64,000 nt of DNA from Flammeovirgaceae bacterium UBA1842 (GTDB taxonomy: Bacteria; Bacteroidota; Bacteroidia; Cytophagales; Cyclobacteriaceae): positions 91,425 through 155,424 of the forward strand of contig DDIU01000004.1 in the NCBI GenBank assembly GCA_002338655.1, written 5' to 3'. Position numbers and translations under genes: made by a program. Under the pieces are notes generated by a model. It was given only the letters and a program-made list of their open reading frames with translations, made no database searches and was not told the DNA's origin. Positions 9,222 to 17,932 of the stretch are shown piece after piece (the stretch's first letter is position 1; each line of letters begins with the position of its first letter).

Positions 9222-10509
9222 TTACGAGGTAAAACTAGCCGATGTAAAACCTAAAAAAGGGTTATTACAAAACGTACACGATCAGTTTAATAAAGCAGCT
9301 GATCTGATGGATCTTGACAAAGGGGTGAGGAAGATATTGGAAATCAACAACAATGAAATTGTAGTGAATTTTCCAGTGAAGATGGACAATGGCGAAATTG
9401 AGATATTCAAAGGCTTCAGGGTCCAACATAATAACGCCTTAGGGCCTTATAAAGGAGGTTTGAGATACCATGAAACGGTGGATATGGATGCATCTAGTGC
9501 GTTGGCATCATGGATGACATGGAAAACTTCTTTGGCGCGTATACCTTATGGTGGTGCTAAAGGTGGTATTCAATTCAATCCAGCAAATTATTCCAAAACA
9601 GAGCTTGAGAGGATCACACGTAGATTCACCTATGCTATGGGAGATAATATAGGGCCGGAATATGACATACCAGCTCCTGATGTAAATACTACCGAGCAAA
9701 TGATGGCTTGGATAGCTGATACCTACATGTCAACCAAAGGACCTGATGAACGTGCGAAATCGCAACATGTAGTCACAGGTAAGCCGATTGGTGCAGGAGG
9801 TCTTGAAGGTAGGGACAGAGCTACGGGATATGGTGTGGTGGTGTCCATTAAAGAATGGGCATTAGCCACTGGACAATCACTTAGCGGTATGCGCTTTATT
9901 GTTCAGGGATTTGGAAAGGTAGGATATTGGGCAGCTCATTATCTGTCTGATTTAGGAGCAATAATGGTTGGTGTTCAAGATCAAAACGGTTCACTATATG
10001 CTGATGAAGGCATCATTGTAGGGGAGCTGTTTGATTACGCCAAAGCCAATGGCAATTCCATTGTGGGCTTTAGGGGTGCTCAATATATGGAAGATAGTGA
10101 GTTTTTCGGGATTGATTGTGATATCTGTATTCCGGCAGCATTGGGCAACCAAATCACTGAATTGAATGCACATGATATTAAAGCTAGATTAATAGCGGAG
10201 GGGGCAAACGGCCCAACCAATACGGCTGCAGATAGCATTTTGATCGAACGTGGGATCACCATTATTCCGGATATTCTTTGTAATTCCGGTGGGGTGATAG
10301 CGAGTTATTTTGAATGGCTTCAAAATAGAAACGGTGAAATGTGGGACATGCAGATGGTGCTGGACAAACTGGATATGCTCATTAAAAATTCATTCAACAG
10401 GGTATTGGCCAGAGCCAAAGAATTTGAAACGGATTGGAGAACGGCAGCTTATATAGAGGCAATAGCAAGAATAGAAACTGCCTATGTACAAAAGGGAATA
10501 TTTCCTTAA
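9214..10509 (+). CDS. gdhA: Glutamate dehydrogenase (Glu/Leu/Phe/Val dehydrogenase family)
   Basis: Catalyses reversible oxidative deamination of glutamate to 2-oxoglutarate, linking the TCA cycle to amino-acid nitrogen. It has the substrate-binding and catalytic segment GPYKGGLRYH...IPYGGAKGGI with catalytic Lys116, and the Rossmann loop VQGFGKVGYWAAHYLSDLGA. The 431 aa length fits hexameric GDH. A longer reading from a GTG at 9169 exists, but its first 15 residues (MDGIKNIQSFFIVNI) are the out-of-frame shadow of the upstream cysteine-rich gene. The ATG at 9214 gives a normal GDH N-terminus and overlaps that gene's stop. The Rnk-like gene follows after 24 nt. The coenzyme preference is not readable with confidence. 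Confidence 0.95.
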   Translation: MNNYEVKLADVKPKKGLLQNVHDQFNKAADLMDLDKGVRKILEINNNEIVVNFPVKMDNGEIEIFKGFRVQHNNALGPYKGGLRYHETVDMDASSALASWMTWKTSLARIPYGGAKGGIQFNPANYSKTELERITRRFTYAMGDNIGPEYDIPAPDVNTTEQMMAWIADTYMSTKGPDERAKSQHVVTGKPIGAGGLEGRDRATGYGVVVSIKEWALATGQSLSGMRFIVQGFGKVGYWAAHYLSDLGAIMVGVQDQNGSLYADEGIIVGELFDYAKANGNSIVGFRGAQYMEDSEFFGIDCDICIPAALGNQITELNAHDIKARLIAEGANGPTNTAADSILIERGITIIPDILCNSGGVIASYFEWLQNRNGEMWDMQMVLDKLDMLIKNSFNRVLARAKEFETDWRTAAYIEAIARIETAYVQKGIFP

Positions 10510-10533
10510 GTCATTGATTTAAATAAAATAACT

Positions 10534-10947
10534 ATGAAAAATAGAAAGATAATATTGGAAAGAAGGGAGTTTGAAATGTTAGATGAGCTACTCAGAAATA
10601 GCTCATATACAGACGCCATCAACCAAAAATGTGTTGACACACTTAAAAATGAGATAAAATTCGCCACAATTGTGGAGGACGATGAAATGCCCGACCATAT
10701 TGTTAGGATCAATAGTATGGTGGATGTGGAGACTCCCTATGGCGTGAAGCACGATTTACAAATAGTAGTGCCCGCAGAAAGAAATGTGGAGCAAGATAAG
10801 ATATCAGTACTGTCCCCAATGGGATCAGCATTGGTGGGCTATGGAGCAGGTGATACTGTAAAGTGGATGTTCCCTAAAGGAGAGGGAAAAATTAAGATAC
10901 TTAAAGTTAAAAATGCACCTAAAAGTGTAATGCGGGAAACACGTTAA
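10534..10947 (+). CDS. GreA/Rnk-like RNA polymerase-interacting factor
   Basis: A 137 aa protein resembling Rnk, the nucleoside diphosphate kinase regulator (E. coli Rnk is about 136 aa). It pairs a short N-terminal helical part (residues 1-45) with the C-terminal GreA/GreB FKBP-like domain, visible as the run VVPAERNVEQDKISVLSPMG, then SALVGYGAGDTVKW. Rnk proteins bind RNA polymerase near the secondary channel but lack the long coiled coil and its acidic tip, so they compete with Gre factors rather than cleave RNA. The exact role in Bacteroidota is not established. It lies 24 nt downstream of gdhA and overlaps the next gene by 1 nt. Confidence 0.82.
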   Translation: MKNRKIILERREFEMLDELLRNSSYTDAINQKCVDTLKNEIKFATIVEDDEMPDHIVRINSMVDVETPYGVKHDLQIVVPAERNVEQDKISVLSPMGSALVGYGAGDTVKWMFPKGEGKIKILKVKNAPKSVMRETR

Positions 10948-11351
10948 TGAGATGTTTCGCTGTCATATTGTTAAGTACTTTAATACCAATATCAGCCAGC
11001 ATAATTGATGCTGGCAAAGTGAACCATGTGCACCGGGAGATGATAATAACCGAAGGCACAGCTGATGAACTCTTCGGGAGAGTTATTCATTGGCTTGCCA
11101 ATACTGCAAATGATCCGGAGGTGAGACTGGAAAATTCTGCATCGGGTAAAATTATCTTGAGTTCGAGTCTTCCGGTGTCACATGTGTCACTTAAAAAACT
11201 ACCTTATACACTTGAGATTCTCTTGAGTGATAATAAGTATTCTTATTCGTTGAAAACACTGAAGTCTTCCTACGTTTTGGATGAGGACGAACAACTTCGC
11301 ATTGACAAAGAACTGGACGATATAGTTGGTTCTTTGAAGGAATCTATGTGA
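10947..11351 (+). CDS. Small exported protein, DUF4468-like
   Basis: A 134 aa protein with a short hydrophobic N-terminus (MRCFAVILLSTLIPISASI) that looks like a signal peptide. The remainder, with TEGTADELFGRVIHWLAN near residues 36-52 and an acidic helical tail, resembles the DUF4468 (TBP-like fold) proteins common in Bacteroidota; this assignment is tentative. The ATG overlaps the stop of the Rnk-like gene (TAATG), so the two are probably co-translated. No catalytic residues are recognised. It ends 14 nt before the convergent ilvA stop. Confidence 0.6.
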   Translation: MRCFAVILLSTLIPISASIIDAGKVNHVHREMIITEGTADELFGRVIHWLANTANDPEVRLENSASGKIILSSSLPVSHVSLKKLPYTLEILLSDNKYSYSLKTLKSSYVLDEDEQLRIDKELDDIVGSLKESM

Positions 11352-11365
11352 GGATTTTTAATCTT

Positions 11366-12628
11366 TCATACAATATAATCAAACAAATACGGCTTGTCAT
11401 TTAGGTACTCTCCATAAAAGTTGAGTGCCTTCATTTTAGAAATAAGAGGCTCAAAGTCGCTCTTGTTTTGCAATTCTACACCTACTATGGCCGGCCCATT
11501 TTCCTTATTGGTCTTTTTAGAATACTCGAAATGGACAATGTCGTCCGTTGGGCCAAGTACTTTGATCACAAACTCCCGAAGCGCCCCAGCCCTTTGTGGA
11601 AACTTCACAATAAAATAGTGCTTCAGTTGCTCATAAAGTAGCGATCGGTCTTTAATCTCCTGCATTCTGGCAATGTCATTATTACCTCCAGAGACTATGC
11701 ACACTACATTTTTACCTACTATTCGGTCTTTGAGTTGATCAAGTGCAGCGAGGGTGAGTGCCCCTGCCGGTTCAGCTACAATAGCGTTTTTGTTATATAA
11801 ATCGAGTATGGTGCTGCATACTTTTCCTTCATGCACTGTTAGCACCTCGTCAAGATTTTGCTTGCAGATTTCGTACGTTAGCTCCCCAGTTCTTTTTACT
11901 GCCGCACCATCTACGAATTTGTCAATATTATTCAATGTGGTGTTGTAGCCATTTTTTATTGAGGTGCTAAGTGTTGGTGCACCATGGGGTTCAACGCCAA
12001 TTATTTTGGTATGTGGACTTAGGACTTTAAATACGGTGGATACGCCAGAAGCCAAACCACCGCCACCTACAGGCACTATGAGGTAGTCAATTTCAAAATT
12101 AGCATCTTCTAAAATTTCTAATCCTACTGTACCTTGCCCTTCAATCACTTTTTCATCATCAAAAGGGTGTATAAAAACATGGCCATTCACTTCTTGGTAA
12201 GCTAATGCACCTTCACAGGCATCGTCAAAAGTATCGCCATGCAACACTACTTCCACCCATTCTTTCCCAAACATTTTTACCTGCTCAATCTTCTGAGAAG
12301 GGGTAGTGGTAGGCATAAAAATGACACCTTTCACTTGCAGCTTATGACAAGAGTAGGCTACGCCTTGCGCATGGTTGCCCGCACTGGCACATACTACACC
12401 GTGTTTCAGTTCCCTATCGGTTAAGCTGCTAATTTTATTGTAGGCACCTCGCAGTTTGTATGACCTTACTATTTGCAAATCTTCCCTTTTAAGGAAAATA
12501 GAGGCATTATACCTTTCAGATGCTGTATTGTTAGTTGTGAGTGGTGTGCGGGTTACTACATGTCTGAGCACATCATGTGCTAGTTTTACACTTTCAAGTG
12601 TTACCGGAAATTTTGTTATTGTATCCAT
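11366..12628 (-). CDS. ilvA: Threonine ammonia-lyase (threonine dehydratase)
   Basis: PLP enzyme converting threonine to 2-oxobutyrate, the committed step towards isoleucine. The PLP lysine is Lys58 in RSYKLRGAYNKI. SAGNHAQGVA and the glycine loop PVGGGGLASG bind the cofactor phosphate. The C-terminal 85 residues (KHYFIVKFPQRAGALREF...) form a single ACT-like regulatory domain, so at 420 aa this is the short, one-ACT form rather than the 514 aa E. coli IlvA, and it may be feedback-regulated by isoleucine. It is the last gene of the ilv operon, 81 nt after ilvC with a stem-loop between them. No clear terminator follows before the convergent neighbour. Confidence 0.95.
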   Translation of the reverse strand: MDTITKFPVTLESVKLAHDVLRHVVTRTPLTTNNTASERYNASIFLKREDLQIVRSYKLRGAYNKISSLTDRELKHGVVCASAGNHAQGVAYSCHKLQVKGVIFMPTTTPSQKIEQVKMFGKEWVEVVLHGDTFDDACEGALAYQEVNGHVFIHPFDDEKVIEGQGTVGLEILEDANFEIDYLIVPVGGGGLASGVSTVFKVLSPHTKIIGVEPHGAPTLSTSIKNGYNTTLNNIDKFVDGAAVKRTGELTYEICKQNLDEVLTVHEGKVCSTILDLYNKNAIVAEPAGALTLAALDQLKDRIVGKNVVCIVSGGNNDIARMQEIKDRSLLYEQLKHYFIVKFPQRAGALREFVIKVLGPTDDIVHFEYSKKTNKENGPAIVGVELQNKSDFEPLISKMKALNFYGEYLNDKPYLFDYIV

Positions 12629-12641
12629 GTGTTTTTTTAAA

Positions 12642-12689
12642 CAAGCATGGGAAGGTTGGCTAGTTCATTGCCAAATCTAACCATGCTTG
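12642..12689 (-). other. Intercistronic stem-loop between ilvC and ilvA
   Basis: The arms CAAGCATGG (12642-12650) and CCATGCTTG (12681-12689) are perfect inverted repeats, with a second inner pairing TTGGC/GCCAA around a nine-base loop. Read on the operon strand it is followed by only three T before an A-run and the ilvA ATG, so it is a poor intrinsic terminator. A role in mRNA processing, partial termination or lowering ilvA translation is inference. Confidence 0.6.
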
Positions 12690-12709
12690 CGAACTAAATA
12701 TTATACCTA

Positions 12710-13756
12710 TTAATTGTACTCTGGCCTCAGTGAACGAACGGTCTTTCCTGTTTTCCACATTTCAGATTCCCTCACCTCCAATAGCTCATTTTCCAGTTTT
12801 TCCCTATAGTCAGTTTGGGAGTTGGTGTCAATGGATCGTTGTGCCTCTTCACCACTTTTTACGGAAGCATAGAGGTCTTTAAATACCGGCATTACCGCAT
12901 TTTTAAATTTACCCTTCCAGTCGAGTGCACCACGCTGGGCAGTAGTGGAGGTGTTGGCATACATCCAGTCCATACCATTTTCAGCCACCAAGGGCATGAG
13001 CGATTGCGTAAGCTCTTCTACCGTTTCGTTAAATGCCTCGGAAGGGGTATGACCATTTGCCCGTAGTACTTCATACTGTGCTTCGAATAGACCTGCAATC
13101 GCGCCCATCAATGTGCCTCTTTCACCAGTAAGGTCAGAATAAACTTCCTTTTCAAAATTGGTCTCAAACAGATATCCTGATCCAACAGCAATTCCCAAAG
13201 CGGCCACTTTTTCATGGGCTTTACCTGTAGCGTCTTGATAGATGGCTATTGAGGAATTAATGCCTTTTCCTTCCACAAATAACCTTCTCAAAGAGGTGCC
13301 CGATCCCTTTGGTGCCACTAAGATCACATCGATATCCTTGGGTGGTTCAATACCGGTTCTTTTATTGAAGGTGATCCCAAAGCCATGTGAAAATGCGAGT
13401 GTTTTACCCGGACTCAAATGCTTTTTTACCGATTCCCAAGCTTGAATTTGACCCGCATCAGAAAGCAGGTATTGAATGATAGTCCCTTTTTTAGCGGCCT
13501 CTTCAGGAGAGAATAGTGTTTTGCCCGGCACCCAACCATCTTCAACAGCTTTGTCCCAAGATTTGCTGTTTTTTCGTTGGCCAATGATCACATTGATACC
13601 ATTGTCCCTTAGATTGAGCGATTGTCCTGGCCCTTGAATGCCATAGCCTAATACTGCCACAACTTCATTTTTCAATACCTCTTGTGCTTTTGAAACGGGG
13701 AATTCTTCCCTTGTCACCACATTTTCTTCTACTCCTCCAAAATTTAATTTTGCCAT
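12710..13756 (-). CDS. ilvC: Ketol-acid reductoisomerase, class I
   Basis: Isomerises and reduces acetolactate or acetohydroxybutyrate to the dihydroxy acids in valine and isoleucine synthesis, using Mg2+ and NADPH. The N-terminal Rossmann domain has VLGYGIQGPGQSLNLRDNG (about residues 35-53) and GQRKNSKSW, whose basic and serine residues fit NADPH binding. The C-terminal helical knotted domain holds the acidic metal ligands in SDLTGERGTLMG and ETVEELTQ. At 348 aa it is the short class I form. It lies 31 nt after ilvN and begins MAKLNFGGVEE at an ATG. Confidence 0.96.
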   Translation of the reverse strand: MAKLNFGGVEENVVTREEFPVSKAQEVLKNEVVAVLGYGIQGPGQSLNLRDNGINVIIGQRKNSKSWDKAVEDGWVPGKTLFSPEEAAKKGTIIQYLLSDAGQIQAWESVKKHLSPGKTLAFSHGFGITFNKRTGIEPPKDIDVILVAPKGSGTSLRRLFVEGKGINSSIAIYQDATGKAHEKVAALGIAVGSGYLFETNFEKEVYSDLTGERGTLMGAIAGLFEAQYEVLRANGHTPSEAFNETVEELTQSLMPLVAENGMDWMYANTSTTAQRGALDWKGKFKNAVMPVFKDLYASVKSGEEAQRSIDTNSQTDYREKLENELLEVRESEMWKTGKTVRSLRPEYN

Positions 13757-13787
13757 TTTTATTTATTTAATTTTCTGTTAATAATTT

Positions 13788-14300
13788 TTAGTTCAATGCA
13801 CTCATTTGCGCAAGTTGTTTTGTTAATGATACCCGTCCCGATCGGGCAAATTCCAGGATTCCATAAGGCTCTAACTTTTTCATAAAATCATGGGTTTCTT
13901 CTTGATGGCCCGTTTTTTCTGTAATCATAAAATCAGATTCAATGGCCAGTATTCGGGCATAATTATCACGGATAAGCGATCCTATATTTATGCCATTGAC
14001 TACCGCATTGGACGGCACTTTATAAAGTGCAATCTCTTGAAATACGGTATCATCTTCCAGATGGTGAAAAGCCCGAATAACTTCTACTTGCTTATCGATT
14101 TGCTTGACCAATTTGATGGCCGTTTCCTCAGTGGATCTTATAATGACGGTGAGCCTATGAACACCCGAAACCTCCGATTCCGAAGAATGTAAACTCTCGA
14201 TATTTACTCGCCTTCTATTGAGTATGATCAATACCCTTTGCAGGATAGCAAGGTGATTTTCCGTGAAAACCGATAGAGAATATTTATTATTTGTTTCCAT
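13788..14300 (-). CDS. ilvN: Acetolactate synthase small (regulatory) subunit
   Basis: Regulatory subunit that stimulates the large subunit and usually confers valine feedback inhibition. An N-terminal ACT domain is seen in YSLSVFTENHLAILQRVLIILNRRRVNIESLH (residues 7-38), followed by the second conserved domain with EIALYKV and the C-terminal LEPYGILEFARSGRVSL. The 170 aa length matches the family. It begins 6 nt after the end of ilvB, so the two subunits are made together. Confidence 0.94.
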   Translation of the reverse strand: METNNKYSLSVFTENHLAILQRVLIILNRRRVNIESLHSSESEVSGVHRLTVIIRSTEETAIKLVKQIDKQVEVIRAFHHLEDDTVFQEIALYKVPSNAVVNGINIGSLIRDNYARILAIESDFMITEKTGHQEETHDFMKKLEPYGILEFARSGRVSLTKQLAQMSALN

Positions 14301-14306
14301 ATTTTT

Positions 14307-16052
14307 TCATTTACTAAGCCAAACTTCACTTACCGATGCGCCAGTGGGTATCATGGGAAATACATTTTGCTCCCTTTTAACCCTTACATCTAACATGTAG
14401 CTATTATCAGAGGCCAGCATTTCTGATATGGCTTTATTAAGATTTTTCCTTTTAGTTACTTTTTGTCCCGTTACACCATACCCTTTGGCTATGGCCACAA
14501 AATCTGGATTTTGCATTTCAGTATGGGCATATCGTTTATCGAAAAACAGCTCTTGCCATTGGCGCACCATGCCCAGGTACTCGTTGTTAAGGATTATAAT
14601 TTTTACATTGATGCCCGTTTGTAATATTGTCCCCAATTCTTGGATCGTCATTTGAAAGCCACCATCACCAATTACTGCAATCACTTGCCTATCAGGAGCT
14701 CCCAATTTTGCGCCTATAGCAGCAGGCAAACAGAAACCCATCGTTCCTAAACCTCCAGAGGTGATATTGCTTTTACTTTTATTAAATTCAGCATATCGAC
14801 AGGCCACCATTTGGTGCTGTCCCACATCCGTAACTATGATGGCTTCCCCATTTGTGATTTTATTGACCTCATGGATTACCTCAGCCATACTCAACTCCGA
14901 ACAAGTAGGAGCCAAATCATTGTGAATCACCTTTTCCTTTTCTACTTGATGGTAGGTGGCAAATTCTTGCACCCATGAGTCATGCTTATTCGGTATGATT
15001 AAAGGAATCAGTACACGTAACACTTCTTTAGCATCACCAACAAGCGCCACATCAGCCTTCACATTTTTATCTATTTCAGAAGGGTCAATTTCTATATGAA
15101 TGACTTTGGCTTGCGTGGCATATCGACTGAGATCACCTGTGACCCGATCATCAAACCGCATTCCAACAGCAATGAGTACATCGCACTCGTTGGTAAGTAC
15201 ATTTGGTCCATAGTTACCATGCATGCCCACCATTCCCACATGGAGAGGATGCGTGCTAGGTAGCGCAGAAAGCCCTAAAATAGTAGCAGCAGCCGGTATA
15301 TTGGCCTTTTCTATCAATACTTTTAGCTCTTTTTCTGCCTCGCTTAATACCACCCCTTGCCCAAATATCAGATATGGTTTTTTAGCCATGTTAATAAGCG
15401 TTGCCGCCTTTTCAATGGCCTTTGTTTTTACTTTTTGAGCAGGGTTGTAACTTCTAATCCCTACACACTTTTCATATTTGAAATCAAACTCTGCCAGTTG
15501 GGCATCTTTAGTTATATCTATAAGTACCGGCCCAGGCCTTCCCGATCTTGCAATATAAAATGCCTTTGAGATAGCCTCTGGAATATCCTCAGCACGTGTT
15601 ACCTGACAATTCCACTTAGTGACTGGCATAGAGATTCCAATCACATCAGTTTCCTGAAAAGCATCAGTTCCTAATAAGTGTGATGCCACTTGCCCAGTAA
15701 TGCATACCAAAGGAGTAGAGTCTATCTGTGCATCAGCGATGCCAGTAATAAGATTGGTGGCCCCAGGACCAGAAGTGGCGATTACTACCCCCACTTTTCC
15801 TGAGGCCCGAGCATAGCCCTGTGCGGCATGGACAGCGCCTTGTTCATGCCTAGTAAACACATGATTGATGGCATTTGCATTTCTATATAGTGAATCATAT
15901 ACGGGCATAATAGCCCCGCCAGGATATCCAAATAGCAAGTCAATTCCTTCACGGATTAAGGACTGAACAATGGCATCAGCACCAGATAATTTTTGTGAAG
16001 TGACATTGTCATTTTTGGTTACTGCCAACAGCATATTTTCTTGTGTATTCAT
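14307..16052 (-). CDS. ilvB: Acetolactate synthase large (catalytic) subunit
   Basis: Thiamine-diphosphate enzyme condensing two pyruvates, or pyruvate plus 2-oxobutyrate, in the first common step of the branched-chain pathway. The catalytic Glu lies in FTRHEQGAVHAAQGYARASG (about residue 65). The ThDP/Mg2+ motif is GDGGFQM...NN in the C-terminal third, followed by YLGMVRQWQELFFDKRYA. The 581 aa length is normal. It is preceded in the operon by a 202 nt gap containing a long inverted repeat, unlike the tight joins elsewhere in the operon. Confidence 0.96.
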   Translation of the reverse strand: MNTQENMLLAVTKNDNVTSQKLSGADAIVQSLIREGIDLLFGYPGGAIMPVYDSLYRNANAINHVFTRHEQGAVHAAQGYARASGKVGVVIATSGPGATNLITGIADAQIDSTPLVCITGQVASHLLGTDAFQETDVIGISMPVTKWNCQVTRAEDIPEAISKAFYIARSGRPGPVLIDITKDAQLAEFDFKYEKCVGIRSYNPAQKVKTKAIEKAATLINMAKKPYLIFGQGVVLSEAEKELKVLIEKANIPAAATILGLSALPSTHPLHVGMVGMHGNYGPNVLTNECDVLIAVGMRFDDRVTGDLSRYATQAKVIHIEIDPSEIDKNVKADVALVGDAKEVLRVLIPLIIPNKHDSWVQEFATYHQVEKEKVIHNDLAPTCSELSMAEVIHEVNKITNGEAIIVTDVGQHQMVACRYAEFNKSKSNITSGGLGTMGFCLPAAIGAKLGAPDRQVIAVIGDGGFQMTIQELGTILQTGINVKIIILNNEYLGMVRQWQELFFDKRYAHTEMQNPDFVAIAKGYGVTGQKVTKRKNLNKAISEMLASDNSYMLDVRVKREQNVFPMIPTGASVSEVWLSK

Positions 16053-16069
16053 AGTTTTAAATTAGTAGG

Positions 16070-16199
16070 GTCTGAGAATTGATTTTTTGGTTTGAATCAC
16101 TGGCGAAAACACCCTTTGAATTCCCTAAAGGGGCAACCAGATCAATTTCAGCCAACTGGCCGACAGTGATAACCATTGAAGAAAAATCTATTCTCAGAC
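16070..16199. repeat. 130-nt foldback (imperfect palindrome) between ilvD and ilvB
   Basis: The outer arms at 16070-16087 and 16182-16199 are inverted repeats matching at 17 of 18 positions (GTCTGAGAAT...). Pairing continues imperfectly inwards (TGGTT..ATCACTG on both arms), and the centre holds a further small hairpin, CCCTTTGAATTCCCTAAAGGG. No open frame fills it. The central CCCTAAAGGG resembles the repeat at 19353-19395. It could be a non-autonomous MITE-like repeat or an RNA structure within the operon transcript; which one is not decided by the sequence. Confidence 0.65.
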
Positions 16200-16254
16200 A
16201 TATTGCTCGTATTTTTTAGTTGACATGAAATTTATCTAACACTAATGGTTTAAA

Positions 16255-17928
16255 TTATAAATCGGTGACACATCCTAGTGAAGCGGAGGCTACTTGTTTG
16301 GCATATTTATAAAGCACGCCACTTGTTGCTTTTAATGGCGGAGCCGTCCATTTAGCTCTGCGTTTAGCAAGTTCTTCGCTACCTAATTCCACATTTATTG
16401 TATTGTTTATTGCATCAATAAAGATGACATCTCCATCTTGTAGCAATGCCAGGTTGCCGCCATCTTGTGCTTCCGGACTAATGTGACCTACCACAAATCC
16501 GTGACTACCGCCAGAAAATCGACCATCGGTAATCAATGCTACCTCATTGCCAAGTCCAGCACCCATTATTGCAGCCGTAGGTTTAAGCATTTCAGGCATC
16601 CCAGGCCCGCCTTTTGGGCCTTCATAGCGGATAACCACTACATTTCCTTTTGATACCTTACCCGATTGGATGCCTTCAATGGCTAAAAATTCATTATCAA
16701 ATACCACTGCCTTACCTCTAAACTGTTCGCCTTCCTTACCGGTAATTTTGGCCACAGCCCCTTGTTCGGCCAAATTTCCATATAGAATTTGGATGTGGGC
16801 AGAGGGTTTGAGTGGGGCAGTTAAAGGCAATATGACCTCTTGCTTATCCGATAATTTGGGCACCTCATTTAGGTTCTCAGCTACCGTTTTGCCCGTTACC
16901 GTAAGGCAATTGCCATGGATAAAACCTTCTTGCAGTAAGTATTTCATAACCGCTGGCGTGCCACCTACTCTATGCAGGTCTTCCATTAAGTATTTGCCAC
17001 TGGGTTTCAAATCTGCTAAAAGTGGTGTTTTATTGCTTATTTGTTGGAAGTCTTCTAATGATATTTCCACTTCCACACTTTTAGCTATAGCTATCAAATG
17101 CATAACTGCGTTGGTAGACCCACCTAGGGCCATTATTAATGTAATGGCATTTTCAAAGGCCTCTTTGGTCATGATGTCCTTTGGCTTTATATCTTTCTCA
17201 AGGAGCAGTTTTATGGACTTTCCTATATTTTTACATTCATCGTTTTTATTAGTACTTACCGCAGGGTTTGATGAGCTAAAAGGCAGTGACATACCCAAGG
17301 CCTCTATGGCCGATGCCATGGTATTGGCCGTGTACATTCCCCCACAAGCCCCAGCCGCAGGGCAGGCATTTTTGATCACTTGCTTATAGTCGGTATCAGA
17401 AAGTGTTCCTGAGAATTTTTCCCCGAGTGCTTCAAAGGCGGATACGATATTTAGCTTTTTCCCTTTGTAACAGCCTGCGGCAATTGTTCCGCCATAGAGT
17501 AGTATGGAAGGTCTATTGAGTCTTCCTTGCGCCATCAGCGCACCGGGCATATTTTTATCGCAGCCAACTACAGTGACCAAACCATCATAGTAATGAGCAC
17601 CCGCCACCGCCTCGATTGAATCAGCTATGATATCACGAGATACCAACGAATAGCGCATCCCTTCTGTGCCGTTGGCAATACCGTCACTTACCCCAATCGT
17701 ATTGAAAATTAAGGCTACCAAATCATTATGCTGTACACTTGCTTTCACCTCTTTGGCTAGGTCGTTTAAGTGCATATTGCAGGTGTTGCCTTCGTATCCA
17801 GTACTGACGATCCCGATTTGGGCTTTATCCATGTCCTCCTCGGTGAGGCCAACCCCATAAAGCATAGCTTGAGAAGCTGGTTGCGAAGGGTCTTGCGTAA
17901 GCCGTTTACTGTATTTATTTAGTGTCAT
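16255..17928 (-). CDS. ilvD: Dihydroxy-acid dehydratase
   Basis: Iron-sulfur dehydratase converting 2,3-dihydroxy acids to 2-oxo acids, the penultimate step of valine and isoleucine synthesis. The cluster cysteines are visible in YEGNTCNMHL, VVGCDKNMPG and ACPAAGACGGMYTANTM. GRFSGGSHGFVVGHISPEA near the C-terminus is the conserved active-site region. The 557 aa length is standard. It begins 4 nt after the ilvE stop, indicating one transcript. Confidence 0.96.
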   Translation of the reverse strand: MTLNKYSKRLTQDPSQPASQAMLYGVGLTEEDMDKAQIGIVSTGYEGNTCNMHLNDLAKEVKASVQHNDLVALIFNTIGVSDGIANGTEGMRYSLVSRDIIADSIEAVAGAHYYDGLVTVVGCDKNMPGALMAQGRLNRPSILLYGGTIAAGCYKGKKLNIVSAFEALGEKFSGTLSDTDYKQVIKNACPAAGACGGMYTANTMASAIEALGMSLPFSSSNPAVSTNKNDECKNIGKSIKLLLEKDIKPKDIMTKEAFENAITLIMALGGSTNAVMHLIAIAKSVEVEISLEDFQQISNKTPLLADLKPSGKYLMEDLHRVGGTPAVMKYLLQEGFIHGNCLTVTGKTVAENLNEVPKLSDKQEVILPLTAPLKPSAHIQILYGNLAEQGAVAKITGKEGEQFRGKAVVFDNEFLAIEGIQSGKVSKGNVVVIRYEGPKGGPGMPEMLKPTAAIMGAGLGNEVALITDGRFSGGSHGFVVGHISPEAQDGGNLALLQDGDVIFIDAINNTINVELGSEELAKRRAKWTAPPLKATSGVLYKYAKQVASASLGCVTDL

Positions 17929-17932
17929 TTGT

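Noticed and set aside
16670..17389. Long open frame antisense to ilvD (239 codons)
   Set aside because: ilvD is full length and unmistakable on the other strand; the antisense frame has no recognisable features and is a shadow of ilvD codon use.
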